DNA of 5,880 nucleotides from Chloroflexota bacterium (GCA_005879675.1 VBJE01000046.1:6388-12267); one strand, 5' to 3'; numbered from the stretch's first letter, positions 1 through 5,823 are shown. A program made the numbers and translations. Notes: generated from the sequence alone by a model not told the origin.

Positions 1-721
1 CGAGCTCATCGCGAAGCAGCGCTGTCATGATCCGCGGGCTGATCGTCGCGGGCCGATCGTCGATCGTCGGGGCCACGATGTGCGCGCTCATGATTGCGCG
101 CACACCACACGTGATCGCCGCCTTGAAAGGCTCGAGGGCGCGGATGCGCGGATCCTCGCCCGCCACGGGCAGCGCGAGATGTGAATCGGTCGCCGTGTCG
201 CCATGGCCCGGGAAGTGCTTGGCGCACGCGGCCACGCCCGCGCCCTGCATGCCGGCGATCCACGCCACTGTGTGCTTCGCGACGGCGCGTGCGTCGGAGC
301 CGAATGACCGCACGCCGATCACGGGGTTGAGCGGGTTGGTGTTGACGTCGACGACGGGCGCGAGATCCAGGTCGATGCCCAGGGCGCGGAGCTCCGCTCC
401 CATCGCGGCGGCGACCCGGGTCGTCAGGTCGGGGTCGTCGGCCGCGCCGAGCGCAAGGTTACCCGGATAGGAGCTGCCCACCTTGGCCTCCAGACGCGTC
501 ACGTCGCCGCCCTCCTCGTCGATCGCGACGACGAGTTCGCGGCGCTCGGCGTGCAGGGATTCGGTCAGCTTGCGGACTTTCTCTTTCGTGTCGACGTTCC
601 GTCCGAACAGCACGACCCCGCCCAGACCCTGCGCCGCGCGGCGTCGCATCCAGTCGGGCACGGCGCTGCCGTCGAAACCGGCAAGCAGGCAGCGTAGGGC
701 GAGCTGCTCGCGCGGCGTCAT
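1..721 (-). CDS. Glycoside hydrolase family 3 beta-N-acetylhexosaminidase (NagZ/DasD-like), C-terminus cut off by window edge
   Basis: The first 240 residues are visible. A (beta/alpha)8-barrel GH3 enzyme is shown by DEEGGDVTRL (residues 68-77), NPVIGVRSFG (132-141) and KHFPGHGDT followed by TDSH (168-181). The last motif defines the beta-N-acetylglucosaminidase clade, and its Asp179/His181 pair is the expected general acid/base dyad. The Asp nucleophile normally lies some 60-80 residues later, so it should be just beyond the window. The visible reading ends in LLRDEL, a normal place inside the domain. There is no signal peptide (N-terminus MTPREQLALRCLLAG), so the enzyme should be cytoplasmic and release GlcNAc from imported chitobiose, chito-oligosaccharides or muropeptide fragments. 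The ATG overlaps the upstream permease stop by 4 bp (ATGA), implying translational coupling. The NagZ consensus DxEGGRV is DEEGGDV here. The family is secure; the exact substrate is inferred from motif and context. Confidence 0.93.
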   Translation of the reverse strand, partial: MTPREQLALRCLLAGFDGSAVPDWMRRRAAQGLGGVVLFGRNVDTKEKVRKLTESLHAERRELVVAIDEEGGDVTRLEAKVGSSYPGNLALGAADDPDLTTRVAAAMGAELRALGIDLDLAPVVDVNTNPLNPVIGVRSFGSDARAVAKHTVAWIAGMQGAGVAACAKHFPGHGDTATDSHLALPVAGEDPRIRALEPFKAAITCGVRAIMSAHIVAPTIDDRPATISPRIMTALLRDEL

Positions 722-1623
722 CCCTTCACCGCCCCCGCCGTCAGCCCGCCCGCAAGGTAGCGCTGCAGGAGGAGGAAGAAGGCGACCACCGGCAGGCCGG
801 TGAGCGTCGCCGCCGCCATCAGCGGCCCCCACTCCGGGCCGTGGTTGGTGGTGAAGGAGGCCAGCCACACGGTCAGCGTCTGGTTGCCGGGGCTCGACAG
901 CAGGACATACGCGATGATGTACTCGTTCCAGGCCTGGATGAAACCAAAGATCGCGGTCGCCACCAGGCCCGGCCCGACCAGGGGAAACGTGATCCGGAAG
1001 AAGGCGCCGACGCGCGTGCAGCCGTCGATCATGGCCGACTCCTCGAGCTCGGCCGGGATGTTGGCCACGAACCCGCGCAGGGTCCAGATCATGAACGGCA
1101 GCACGACCGCGAGGTAGACGGCGATGACGCCCGGCAGCGCGTCGGTCTGGCCGACGCCGTCGAGCATGAGGTAGAGCGGGATGATCAGCGCGTTCAGGGG
1201 CACCATCTGGACGCCGATGATCATCACCAGGAAGGCGTTGCGGCCCCGGAAGCCGAACCGCGCGGTGGCGACGGCGGCGAGGAACGAGATCAGCAGGGCC
1301 AGAACGAGCATGACGCCCACGATGACGAGGCTGTTGCGCACGTCCTCGAGGAAATAGGGACGGGCGATCGCATCCTTGAAGTTGTCGAGGGTGAACGGCG
1401 CGGGAAACCACTTGGGTTCGAGCGTCAGGATGTCGCGACCGGGCTTGAAGGCCGTGATCACCATCCAGTAGATGGGAAAGAGCATCACGACCGCGACGGC
1501 GATGCCGGTCACGTCGAAGGCGAGCTGCCGGAGGTGCCGGCCGGCTCGCACGCTCGTAAGGGTCTGCGTCTCGGCGCGCCCGCGCCCGGCCTGCACGCCC
1601 CGCGCCGCTTCGCGCGCGATCAC
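718..1623 (-). CDS. Carbohydrate ABC transporter permease, MalG type (CUT1 family)
   Basis: This is a 301-residue inner-membrane permease, one half of the transport channel. After a roughly 35-residue basic N-terminus, hydrophobic segments lie near residues 38-58, 97-120, 130-154, 164-182, 220-243 and 272-288, fitting six helices. The EAA loop that contacts the ATPase is at about 192-220 (ELEESAMIDG, then FFRITFPLVGPGL). The C-terminus GLTAGAVKG is the typical MalG-type tail, which in MalFGK reaches the ATPase dimer. WNEYIIAYVLL (232-242) is also characteristic. The GTG start at 1623 overlaps the stop of the preceding permease by 4 bp (GTGA) and has GGAG at 1629-1632, five bases upstream. The frame stays open upstream into the neighbouring gene, but that stretch is antisense-like and not permease sequence. 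By context it imports an amino-sugar oligosaccharide (DasC-like). Family assignment is firm; substrate is inferred. Confidence 0.94.
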   Translation of the reverse strand: MIAREAARGVQAGRGRAETQTLTSVRAGRHLRQLAFDVTGIAVAVVMLFPIYWMVITAFKPGRDILTLEPKWFPAPFTLDNFKDAIARPYFLEDVRNSLVIVGVMLVLALLISFLAAVATARFGFRGRNAFLVMIIGVQMVPLNALIIPLYLMLDGVGQTDALPGVIAVYLAVVLPFMIWTLRGFVANIPAELEESAMIDGCTRVGAFFRITFPLVGPGLVATAIFGFIQAWNEYIIAYVLLSSPGNQTLTVWLASFTTNHGPEWGPLMAAATLTGLPVVAFFLLLQRYLAGGLTAGAVKG

Positions 1624-2564
1624 TGGATCTCCGCCACCTTCAGGGTCTCGCGCACGTAAAGGAAGGTGACGACGACGAGGACGATGACCATGAGGACCGC
1701 GATCGTGGCGCCGAGGCCGTACTGCGAAACCCCGAACGACTCGCGGTAGGAATAGATCGCGATCGTGTAGTAGTCGGAGCTGGGGCGCTGGTTCAGAAGC
1801 ACATAGGGCTGGTTGAAGATGCCGAAGTCCCAGATCGTCGACAGGCAGGTGGCGATCAGAAAGATCGGCTTGAGCATCGGAGCGGTCACAAAGCGGAATC
1901 TCTGCCACCCCCCGGCGCCATCGACCTGCGCCGCGTCGAGCAGCTCGCCCGGCACCTGCAGAAGACCGGCGAACACGGTGATGGTCACAAATGGGATGGC
2001 TCCCCATACGGCGACCACCACCAGCACGCCCCAGCCCTGCAGCGGGTTGTCGAACCAGTTGTGGTGGATGAAGTTGCCCACGTGCAGCTGCGTCAGCAGG
2101 TAGTTGATGACGCCGAACTCGTAGTCGAACATCCATTGCCAGATGTCGACGGTCACGATCACCGGCGTCGCCCAGACGAACACGAGCGCGCTCATGACGA
2201 TCACTCGAACCGCGCGCCTGACTCTCTGGAGAAGCAGCGCGATCAGCGTGCTCAGCACCACGGTCAGGACGACGCACGCGAAGGTGAAGGCAAGCGAGCG
2301 GAAGATGACCTGCCGGAAAAGAGGGTCGACCAGGATCGCCCGGTAGTTGTCGAGCCATACCCATTCGCCCTGGTGCGCGATCAGCTCGCGCAGGCCGTAG
2401 TGCTGCAGCGAGAGCCACACGAGCATGCCCAACGGGAAGGCGAGGATGCCGCCGATCACGGCCACGCTCGGCGTCACCAGCCCGTAGGGAAGAAGTCGGG
2501 TGCGGAGCGGGCCCGGACGGGTAGGGGCCGGTTCGAGGTCAGGCGTTGTGATCGCCACTCCCAT
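1620..2564 (-). CDS. Sugar ABC transporter permease, MalF/UgpA type (CUT1 family)
   Basis: This 314-residue integral membrane protein pairs with the MalG-type permease. Hydrophobic segments lie near residues 28-53, 87-113, 120-146, 177-203, 233-257 and 284-304. The cytoplasmic EAA loop is at about 207-232 (LLDAAQVDGAGGW, then FRFVTAPMLKP), with the invariant Asp-Gly-Ala at 215-217. The length is usual for short MalF-like subunits that lack the large periplasmic P2 domain. The ATG at 2564 is chosen because AAGGGGG (2573-2579) lies 8 bases upstream and the protein then begins with a normal short hydrophilic segment. The open frame further upstream runs antisense-like through the binding-protein gene and is discarded. 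It lies 26 bp after the binding-protein stop, and its own stop overlaps the next start. By context this is DasB-like. Confidence 0.94.
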   Translation of the reverse strand: MGVAITTPDLEPAPTRPGPLRTRLLPYGLVTPSVAVIGGILAFPLGMLVWLSLQHYGLRELIAHQGEWVWLDNYRAILVDPLFRQVIFRSLAFTFACVVLTVVLSTLIALLLQRVRRAVRVIVMSALVFVWATPVIVTVDIWQWMFDYEFGVINYLLTQLHVGNFIHHNWFDNPLQGWGVLVVVAVWGAIPFVTITVFAGLLQVPGELLDAAQVDGAGGWQRFRFVTAPMLKPIFLIATCLSTIWDFGIFNQPYVLLNQRPSSDYYTIAIYSYRESFGVSQYGLGATIAVLMVIVLVVVTFLYVRETLKVAEIQ

Positions 2565-2590
2565 CGAACCAGCCCCCTTGCTTTGCTGTG

Positions 2591-3877
2591 CTAACCGCCG
2601 CCGTTGAGGATCGTGGTGATCCTGTCGCTCGCGGCCTTGGTCGCGTCGGCGATGTTCTGCTGCTTGGTGAATATCTTGACGAGCATGTCGGGAAGCACGT
2701 TCGCGTTCTCGACGCTGGCCCAGTTCTGCGAGTTGGGCACGAACTTGCTGTTCTTGGCGGCGTTGTAGAAGGTCGTGTTGATGCCGGTGCCGAGGTTCAG
2801 CATCGACGTCGTGTTGGGGATGACCCCGCCCACGGTCGCCATGTCGGCCATGTGCTTGTTGCCGGTGAGCGTCGCGATCCAGGCGTTCGCGAGGTCCTGG
2901 TGCTTGCTCCGCGCGGCGACGCCGAGGTCGGAGCCGCCGAGGAACACTGGCGCGGTCTGGCCCGAGGTGTGGCTCGGGATCGGGAAGGCGCCGAGCTGGT
3001 CCTTCAGCGCGGGGTTGCCCGCCTTCGGGTCCAGGATCACGCCGACCTCCCAGCCGTTGGCGATGATCATCGCGACGTGGCCCTGCGCGAAGGCCGCGTC
3101 CTGCTTGGCCTCGTCGCCGTTCTTGTCGGCGCGGGAGAGGCTGCTGACCAGGGTGTTGAGGGTCGTCAGGCCCTGCTGGGCCTGAGACGAGCTCAGCGAG
3201 CCCTGCCATTTGCCGCCGGACTGGGTGGCGATGTCGCCGCCGAAGTCCCAGACGAAGGGAAGCGCGGCGTACCAGTACTTGCCTGGGTAGTAGAGGGCCG
3301 AGAAGCTGGCGTCTGACCGGTGCGCGGTCATCAGCTTCTGGCCGGCGGTGAGCAGGCCGTCCATGCTGTCAGGAGGCGTGACGCCTGCGGAGGCGAAGAA
3401 GTCCTTGCGGTAGATGATGGCCCTGCTGCCCGCGTAGTACGGGACGCAGTACAGCTTGCTGCTCTGGGTGCAGGAGTCGGTCAGGGACTGCAGCCAGGTG
3501 CTGGAGTTGTCGAAGTTCGCCTTCTTGCCCGTGATGTCCTCGAGCGCCCCGGCCGCGGCGTACTTGGCCACCAACGTGTTGCCGAGCTCGACTACGTCGG
3601 GCGGCGTGCTGCCCCCGAACGCGGTGTCGAGCTTGGTGCCGATGTCACCCCACTGCTGGATCTCGACCTTGACGGTGACGTTCGGGTACTTGGTCTTGAA
3701 GTCCGCGTTGACCTGGTCGATCACGGTCTGCGGCGCGCTGCCGTTCATCAGCCAGACGGTGAGCGTGCCCGTCTGGTTGGCCGAGTTGTTGTTGTCGCTG
3801 CTGGTGCCGCCGCACGCGGCGGCGATGATCGCGACGGCAACCGAGACGACGGTCACCCAGGGTTTCCGAAATCTCAT
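2591..3877 (-). CDS. Extracellular sugar-binding lipoprotein of an ABC transporter (family 1 solute-binding protein)
   Basis: The 428-residue product has a basic N-terminus (MRFRKPW), a hydrophobic core and a lipobox AAAC with Cys22 as the likely lipidated residue, followed by an Asn/Ser-rich linker (about 25-36). The mature part starts with GTLTVWLMNG, typical of cluster-1 binding proteins. It continues with TPPDVVELGN (91-100), YCVPYYAGSRAIIYRKDFF (143-161) and WDFGGD, all family landmarks. Cys136 and Cys144 are close enough to form a disulfide in the exported protein. It should sit on the outer face of the membrane and deliver sugar to the two permeases encoded next. The start has its own purine-rich ribosome site (GGGGG at 3889-3893, 11 bases upstream), although it also overlaps the regulator stop by 4 bp (ATGA). 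GlcNAc or chitobiose (DasA-like) is the best substrate guess, based on neighbours and operator rather than on binding-site residues. Confidence 0.94.
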   Translation of the reverse strand: MRFRKPWVTVVSVAVAIIAAACGGTSSDNNNSANQTGTLTVWLMNGSAPQTVIDQVNADFKTKYPNVTVKVEIQQWGDIGTKLDTAFGGSTPPDVVELGNTLVAKYAAAGALEDITGKKANFDNSSTWLQSLTDSCTQSSKLYCVPYYAGSRAIIYRKDFFASAGVTPPDSMDGLLTAGQKLMTAHRSDASFSALYYPGKYWYAALPFVWDFGGDIATQSGGKWQGSLSSSQAQQGLTTLNTLVSSLSRADKNGDEAKQDAAFAQGHVAMIIANGWEVGVILDPKAGNPALKDQLGAFPIPSHTSGQTAPVFLGGSDLGVAARSKHQDLANAWIATLTGNKHMADMATVGGVIPNTTSMLNLGTGINTTFYNAAKNSKFVPNSQNWASVENANVLPDMLVKIFTKQQNIADATKAASDRITTILNGGG

Positions 3878-4698
3878 TTAGGCGATTTCCCCCTCTTTCG
3901 AGAATGCGGCGCCGGAGCGCCATCCTGATGGTCGCCATCACGTTCCCCGGCCACCACCGACGGGCCGCGGAGGGCGCCGGCCGAGCGCCCGTTGCGGCTC
4001 CGCTGCGGAACCAGGTCGGCGACCAGGCGATATCGGTCGCCGCGGTAGATGGAGCGGACGAACTCGACGATCCGTCCTGACTCGGAGACGGTCGTCCGCT
4101 CGAAGAGAAAGGCAGGCGTATGGAGAGGAACCCCGAGGACTTCCGACTCTTCCTCGTTGGTCACCGTCGGCTCGATCGACTGCGTGCCCGAGGCGATGAT
4201 GATGCCGTAGCGGTCGCGCAGCAGCTCGTAGAAGGAGCGGTCCTCGAAGTCGGAGCGGGTGAGGCCTGGCACCAGGACCTCCGGGACGTGGAGGACCTCC
4301 ATGGCCATGGGCCTGGAGTCCGCGAGCCTGAGGCGCTTGACCCTGACGAGGCGCGCCTCGGGTGACACCTCCAGGCGGTGGGCGAGGCGCGCGCCGGCAA
4401 GCGTGGTGGTCAGCTCCAGGGTGCGGCTGGCCGGCGCCATGCCTCGGCGCCGCATGTCGTCGCTGAAGGAGGTGAGGGTCAGCGGCTGGGCGATCTTGGG
4501 CTCGGTGACGTAGGTGCCGCTGCCGTGGCGGCGGTCGAGGTAGCCGTCGCGGACGAGCTCGTCGAGCGCCGCCCGGACCGTCAGGCGCGAGACCCCGAGG
4601 TCGACCGCGAGCTGGCGCTCGGCGGGGATGGGCTGCCCGACGGCGAGCGACTCGACCAGGTCGAGGACCCGGTCGCGGGTCTCTTCTTGCTTACTCAT
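3874..4698 (-). CDS. GntR-family transcriptional regulator, HutC/DasR subfamily (UTRA ligand domain)
   Basis: The 274-residue product has an N-terminal winged helix-turn-helix (about 1-66; PIPAERQLAVDLGVSRLTVR, ending in RRHGSGTYV) and a UTRA effector domain (about 72-232; landmarks EVLHVPEVLVPGL, SFYELLRDRYGI, VEFVRSIYRGDRYRLVADL). DasR and NagR, in the same subfamily, bind phosphorylated amino sugars and repress GlcNAc/chitin uptake genes. The ATG at 4698 gives a normal N-terminus. An in-frame GTG at 4746 would lie between the -35 and -10 boxes and is rejected. AGAGGG (4713-4718) is the only Shine-Dalgarno-like sequence and is rather far (14 bases). After the UTRA domain there is an unusual hydrophilic tail of about 42 residues (233-274) ending in the 4-bp overlap with the binding-protein gene. 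As first gene of the operon it probably controls itself and the transporter together through the palindrome in its promoter. Confidence 0.93.
   Translation of the reverse strand: MSKQEETRDRVLDLVESLAVGQPIPAERQLAVDLGVSRLTVRAALDELVRDGYLDRRHGSGTYVTEPKIAQPLTLTSFSDDMRRRGMAPASRTLELTTTLAGARLAHRLEVSPEARLVRVKRLRLADSRPMAMEVLHVPEVLVPGLTRSDFEDRSFYELLRDRYGIIIASGTQSIEPTVTNEEESEVLGVPLHTPAFLFERTTVSESGRIVEFVRSIYRGDRYRLVADLVPQRSRNGRSAGALRGPSVVAGERDGDHQDGAPAPHSRKRGKSPK
3908..3940. repeat. Two adjacent short palindromes near the regulator/binding-protein junction
   Basis: GGCGC-CGGA-GCGCC (3908-3921) and TGATGG-TCG-CCATCA (3926-3940) are perfect inverted repeats with 4- and 3-base centres. They lie 31-63 bases upstream of the binding-protein start, inside the part of the regulator gene that encodes its C-terminal tail. 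They could be RNA hairpins that modulate the binding-protein-to-regulator ratio, or an operator. Short GC-rich palindromes also arise by chance, so the function is open. Confidence 0.3.
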
Positions 4699-4701
4699 TG
4701 G

Positions 4702-4719
4702 AAGTGGTACTGCCCTCTG
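4702..4719. promoter_or_regulatory. Degenerate second copy of the GntR operator over the regulator's ribosome-binding region
   Basis: AAGTGGT (4702-4708) repeats exactly the left arm of the main palindrome. The matching right arm, CCCTCTG (4713-4719), agrees with ACCACTT at four of seven positions with the same 4-base spacing. The centre-to-centre distance to the main site is 54 bp, about five helical turns. It overlaps the AGAGGG Shine-Dalgarno candidate and ends three bases before the start codon. This could be a weak secondary site for autoregulation; a chance half-site is the alternative. Confidence 0.4.
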
Positions 4720-4736
4720 GAGCTCACGACCCGGGA

Positions 4737-4765
4737 AGTAAAGCACAAACGCGGCAAGTGGTCAA
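4737..4765 (-). promoter_or_regulatory. Sigma-70-type promoter of the regulator/transporter/GH3 operon
   Basis: Read on the minus strand, TTGACC (plus 4760-4765, 5 of 6 to TTGACA) and TTTACT (plus 4737-4742, 4 of 6 to TATAAT) are separated by exactly 17 bp. Transcription would start near 4730, giving a leader of roughly 30 bases before the regulator ATG at 4698. The -35 box is embedded in the palindrome at 4756-4773, a layout expected for repression by steric block of RNA polymerase. No equally good promoter was seen elsewhere in the operon. Confidence 0.7.
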
Positions 4766-4773
4766 TACCACTT
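4756..4773. promoter_or_regulatory. dre-like operator palindrome for the GntR/DasR-type repressor
   Basis: AAGTGGTCAATACCACTT has perfect 7-bp inverted arms (AAGTGGT / ACCACTT) around the 4-bp centre CAAT. From memory, the Streptomyces DasR-responsive element is close to AGTGGTCTAGACCACT. The arms AGTGGT/ACCACT and the spacing are the same here, and only the centre differs (CAAT for CTAG). It covers the -35 box of the operon promoter and lies 58 bases upstream of the regulator start. The regulator encoded immediately downstream is the obvious ligand. Confidence 0.78.
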
Positions 4774-4793
4774 TTGGGAAGGGGTGCGGCGAG

Positions 4794-4843
4794 TGTCCCA
4801 TCAGTTGGCGTTCGGCGGACCAGAAATGCCAACTGGCGGGACA
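4794..4843. repeat. 50-bp inverted repeat with 16-bp arms in the divergent intergenic region
   Basis: TGTCCCATCAGTTGGC (4794-4809) pairs with GCCAACTGGCGGGACA (4828-4843). Fourteen of sixteen positions are complementary, the two mismatches (AT facing GC) are adjacent, and the spacer is 18 bases. It is too long to be chance and is distinct from the GntR palindrome 20 bases away. It ends 52 bases before the start chosen for the DUF559 gene. There is no T-tract on either side, so it is not a standard terminator. Possible roles are a binding site for the AbiEi-like winged-helix domain encoded downstream, a REP/MITE-type dispersed element, or a structured leader. Confidence 0.75.
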
Positions 4844-4895
4844 GTCGTTAACGAGGTGGGTTGTTTTTGCCCGTGCTTCGGGCGACGGTCAAGGT

Positions 4896-5762
4896 GTGCC
4901 AGAAGATCTGCCGGAGCCTTTTCACTTCTCGGAAGCCCGGGCGTATGGGCTAACCAAGCACCAACTGGTCGGCCGCAAGTGGATAAGGCTGGGTGGCGGC
5001 TTCTACGCGTCTACGGATACCCCGCTGATCAGATTGACGGCCGCGTCGCGCCGTCTGCCGCGCAGTGCCGTGTTCTCCGGGTGTACCGCTGCCTTCCTTC
5101 ATGGTCTTGACCCCAAACCTCCCGTCGCCGTCGAGGCGACGCTCCCGCCACCAACGAAGACAGCACACCTGGCGGGGATCACCATCCGCAGATCGCGACT
5201 CGCAGAGGACGATGTGGTCGTCCAGAACGGCCTTCGCGTAACGTCGCCGCTTCGGACCGTCGCCGAGCTGGCATCCCGACCCGACGTTGTCGAGGCCGTC
5301 GTGATCCTTGATGCAGCACTTCATGGCCGATTGGTTTCGCAGCAGCAATTGCGGGCATGGGTTGATTCACACACCGGGCGCCGCGGCGTGGCCAGGCTTC
5401 GACGCGCCGTCGAGCTCGCCGAACCCGCCACTGAAAGCCCCATGGAGACCCGTCTCCGGATGCGGCTGGTGCTCGCCGGCCTTCCCCGACCGCAGGTCCA
5501 GGCATCACTCGGCGAACCCTTCCCCGCTCGTGTCGACCTCTACGATCCGGAACACCGCCTGGCGATCGAGTACGACGGGGCGACACATCGCGACAGCCTC
5601 GCCTCGGACAACCGGCGCCAGAATCGATTGCTCGACGCCGGGTACCGCGTCCTTCGTTTCACAGCGTCCGACGTGCTCGGCTCGCCCGCTTCGGTGATCG
5701 GCCTGGTGGGGAGAGCCTTATTGGGCCGGCACATATATAAGGACGCGGGAGGGCTCAGGTAG
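4896..5762 (+). CDS. AbiEi-like winged-helix protein fused to a DUF559 (Vsr-like) endonuclease domain
   Basis: The 288-residue product begins with an AbiEi-type winged helix (about 8-40; FSEARAYGLTKHQLVGRKWI, then GGGFYAS) and a middle AbiEi-like region (about 45-175; SGCTAAFLHGLD, GLRVTSPLRTVAELA). The C-terminal DUF559 domain (about 180-280) belongs to the PD-(D/E)xK fold. Candidate active-site residues are Glu184 (METRLR), Asp214 (ARVDLYD), Glu225 (AIEYDG) and His231; the motif QNRLLDAGYRVLRFTASDV is also typical. AbiEi is the DNA-binding antitoxin of the AbiE system, but no AbiEii nucleotidyltransferase is next to it. The GTG at 4896 fits the usual family N-terminus. The frame is open back to 4698 through the promoter and inverted repeat, so longer forms are unlikely; no good ribosome site was found. 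Codons such as CTA, ATA, AGA and AGG are commoner than in the operon. Domain calls are sound; cellular role is unknown. Confidence 0.85.
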   Translation: MPEDLPEPFHFSEARAYGLTKHQLVGRKWIRLGGGFYASTDTPLIRLTAASRRLPRSAVFSGCTAAFLHGLDPKPPVAVEATLPPPTKTAHLAGITIRRSRLAEDDVVVQNGLRVTSPLRTVAELASRPDVVEAVVILDAALHGRLVSQQQLRAWVDSHTGRRGVARLRRAVELAEPATESPMETRLRMRLVLAGLPRPQVQASLGEPFPARVDLYDPEHRLAIEYDGATHRDSLASDNRRQNRLLDAGYRVLRFTASDVLGSPASVIGLVGRALLGRHIYKDAGGLR

Positions 5763-5763
5763 T

Positions 5764-5811
5764 CCCGGTCGGCGCCGGGTTAACCAATTGAGGCCGCTTC
5801 AGCGGTTAGCC
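5764..5811. other. Small stem-loops between the DUF559 gene and the GlsB-like gene
   Basis: CCCGG/CCGGG (5764-5768 with 5775-5779) can form a 5-bp stem. GGTTAACC (5778-5785) can pair with GGTTAGCC (5804-5811) as an 8-bp stem with one G-T wobble, and an internal CCGC-TTCA-GCGG hairpin competes with it. No run of T follows, so a rho-independent terminator is not demonstrated. It may be a weak terminator of the nuclease gene or part of the leader of the next gene, whose start is 25 bases further on. Confidence 0.3.
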
Positions 5812-5823
5812 CACACGCACCTT

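Noticed and set aside
42..68. Three copies of GATCGTCG near the left edge
   Set aside because: They fall in the GH3 coding frame (IDD/TI region) with no regular spacing and are explained by codon use.
1405..1412. ACCACTT half-site inside the MalG-type permease gene
   Set aside because: It has no matching inverted arm and encodes the Lys-Trp pair of the protein; a coincidental half-site.
841..1659. Long plus-strand open frame antisense to the MalG-type permease
   Set aside because: The product is a low-complexity mix of Asp, Glu, His, Arg and Gly typical of the antisense of a GC-rich gene; the minus-strand permease accounts for this region fully.
2588..3316. Long plus-strand open frame antisense to the binding protein (likewise 2061-2594 and 3320-3928)
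   Set aside because: These arise from codon bias on the opposite strand; no recognisable domain, and the sugar-binding protein and MalF-type permease explain the bases.
4699..4746. Longer form of the GntR regulator from a GTG at 4746
   Set aside because: That codon lies in the spacer between the -35 and -10 boxes, so it would not be transcribed; the 4698 ATG gives a normal GntR N-terminus.
4698..4895. Upstream extension of the DUF559 reading frame to an ATG at 4698
   Set aside because: The extension would run through the divergent promoter, the operator and the inverted repeat, and encodes no family-like sequence; the family N-terminus begins near 4896.
4784..5110. Plus-strand open frame starting at a GTG within the intergenic region
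   Set aside because: It overlaps the DUF559 gene in another frame, starts just before the inverted repeat, and its product has no family features.
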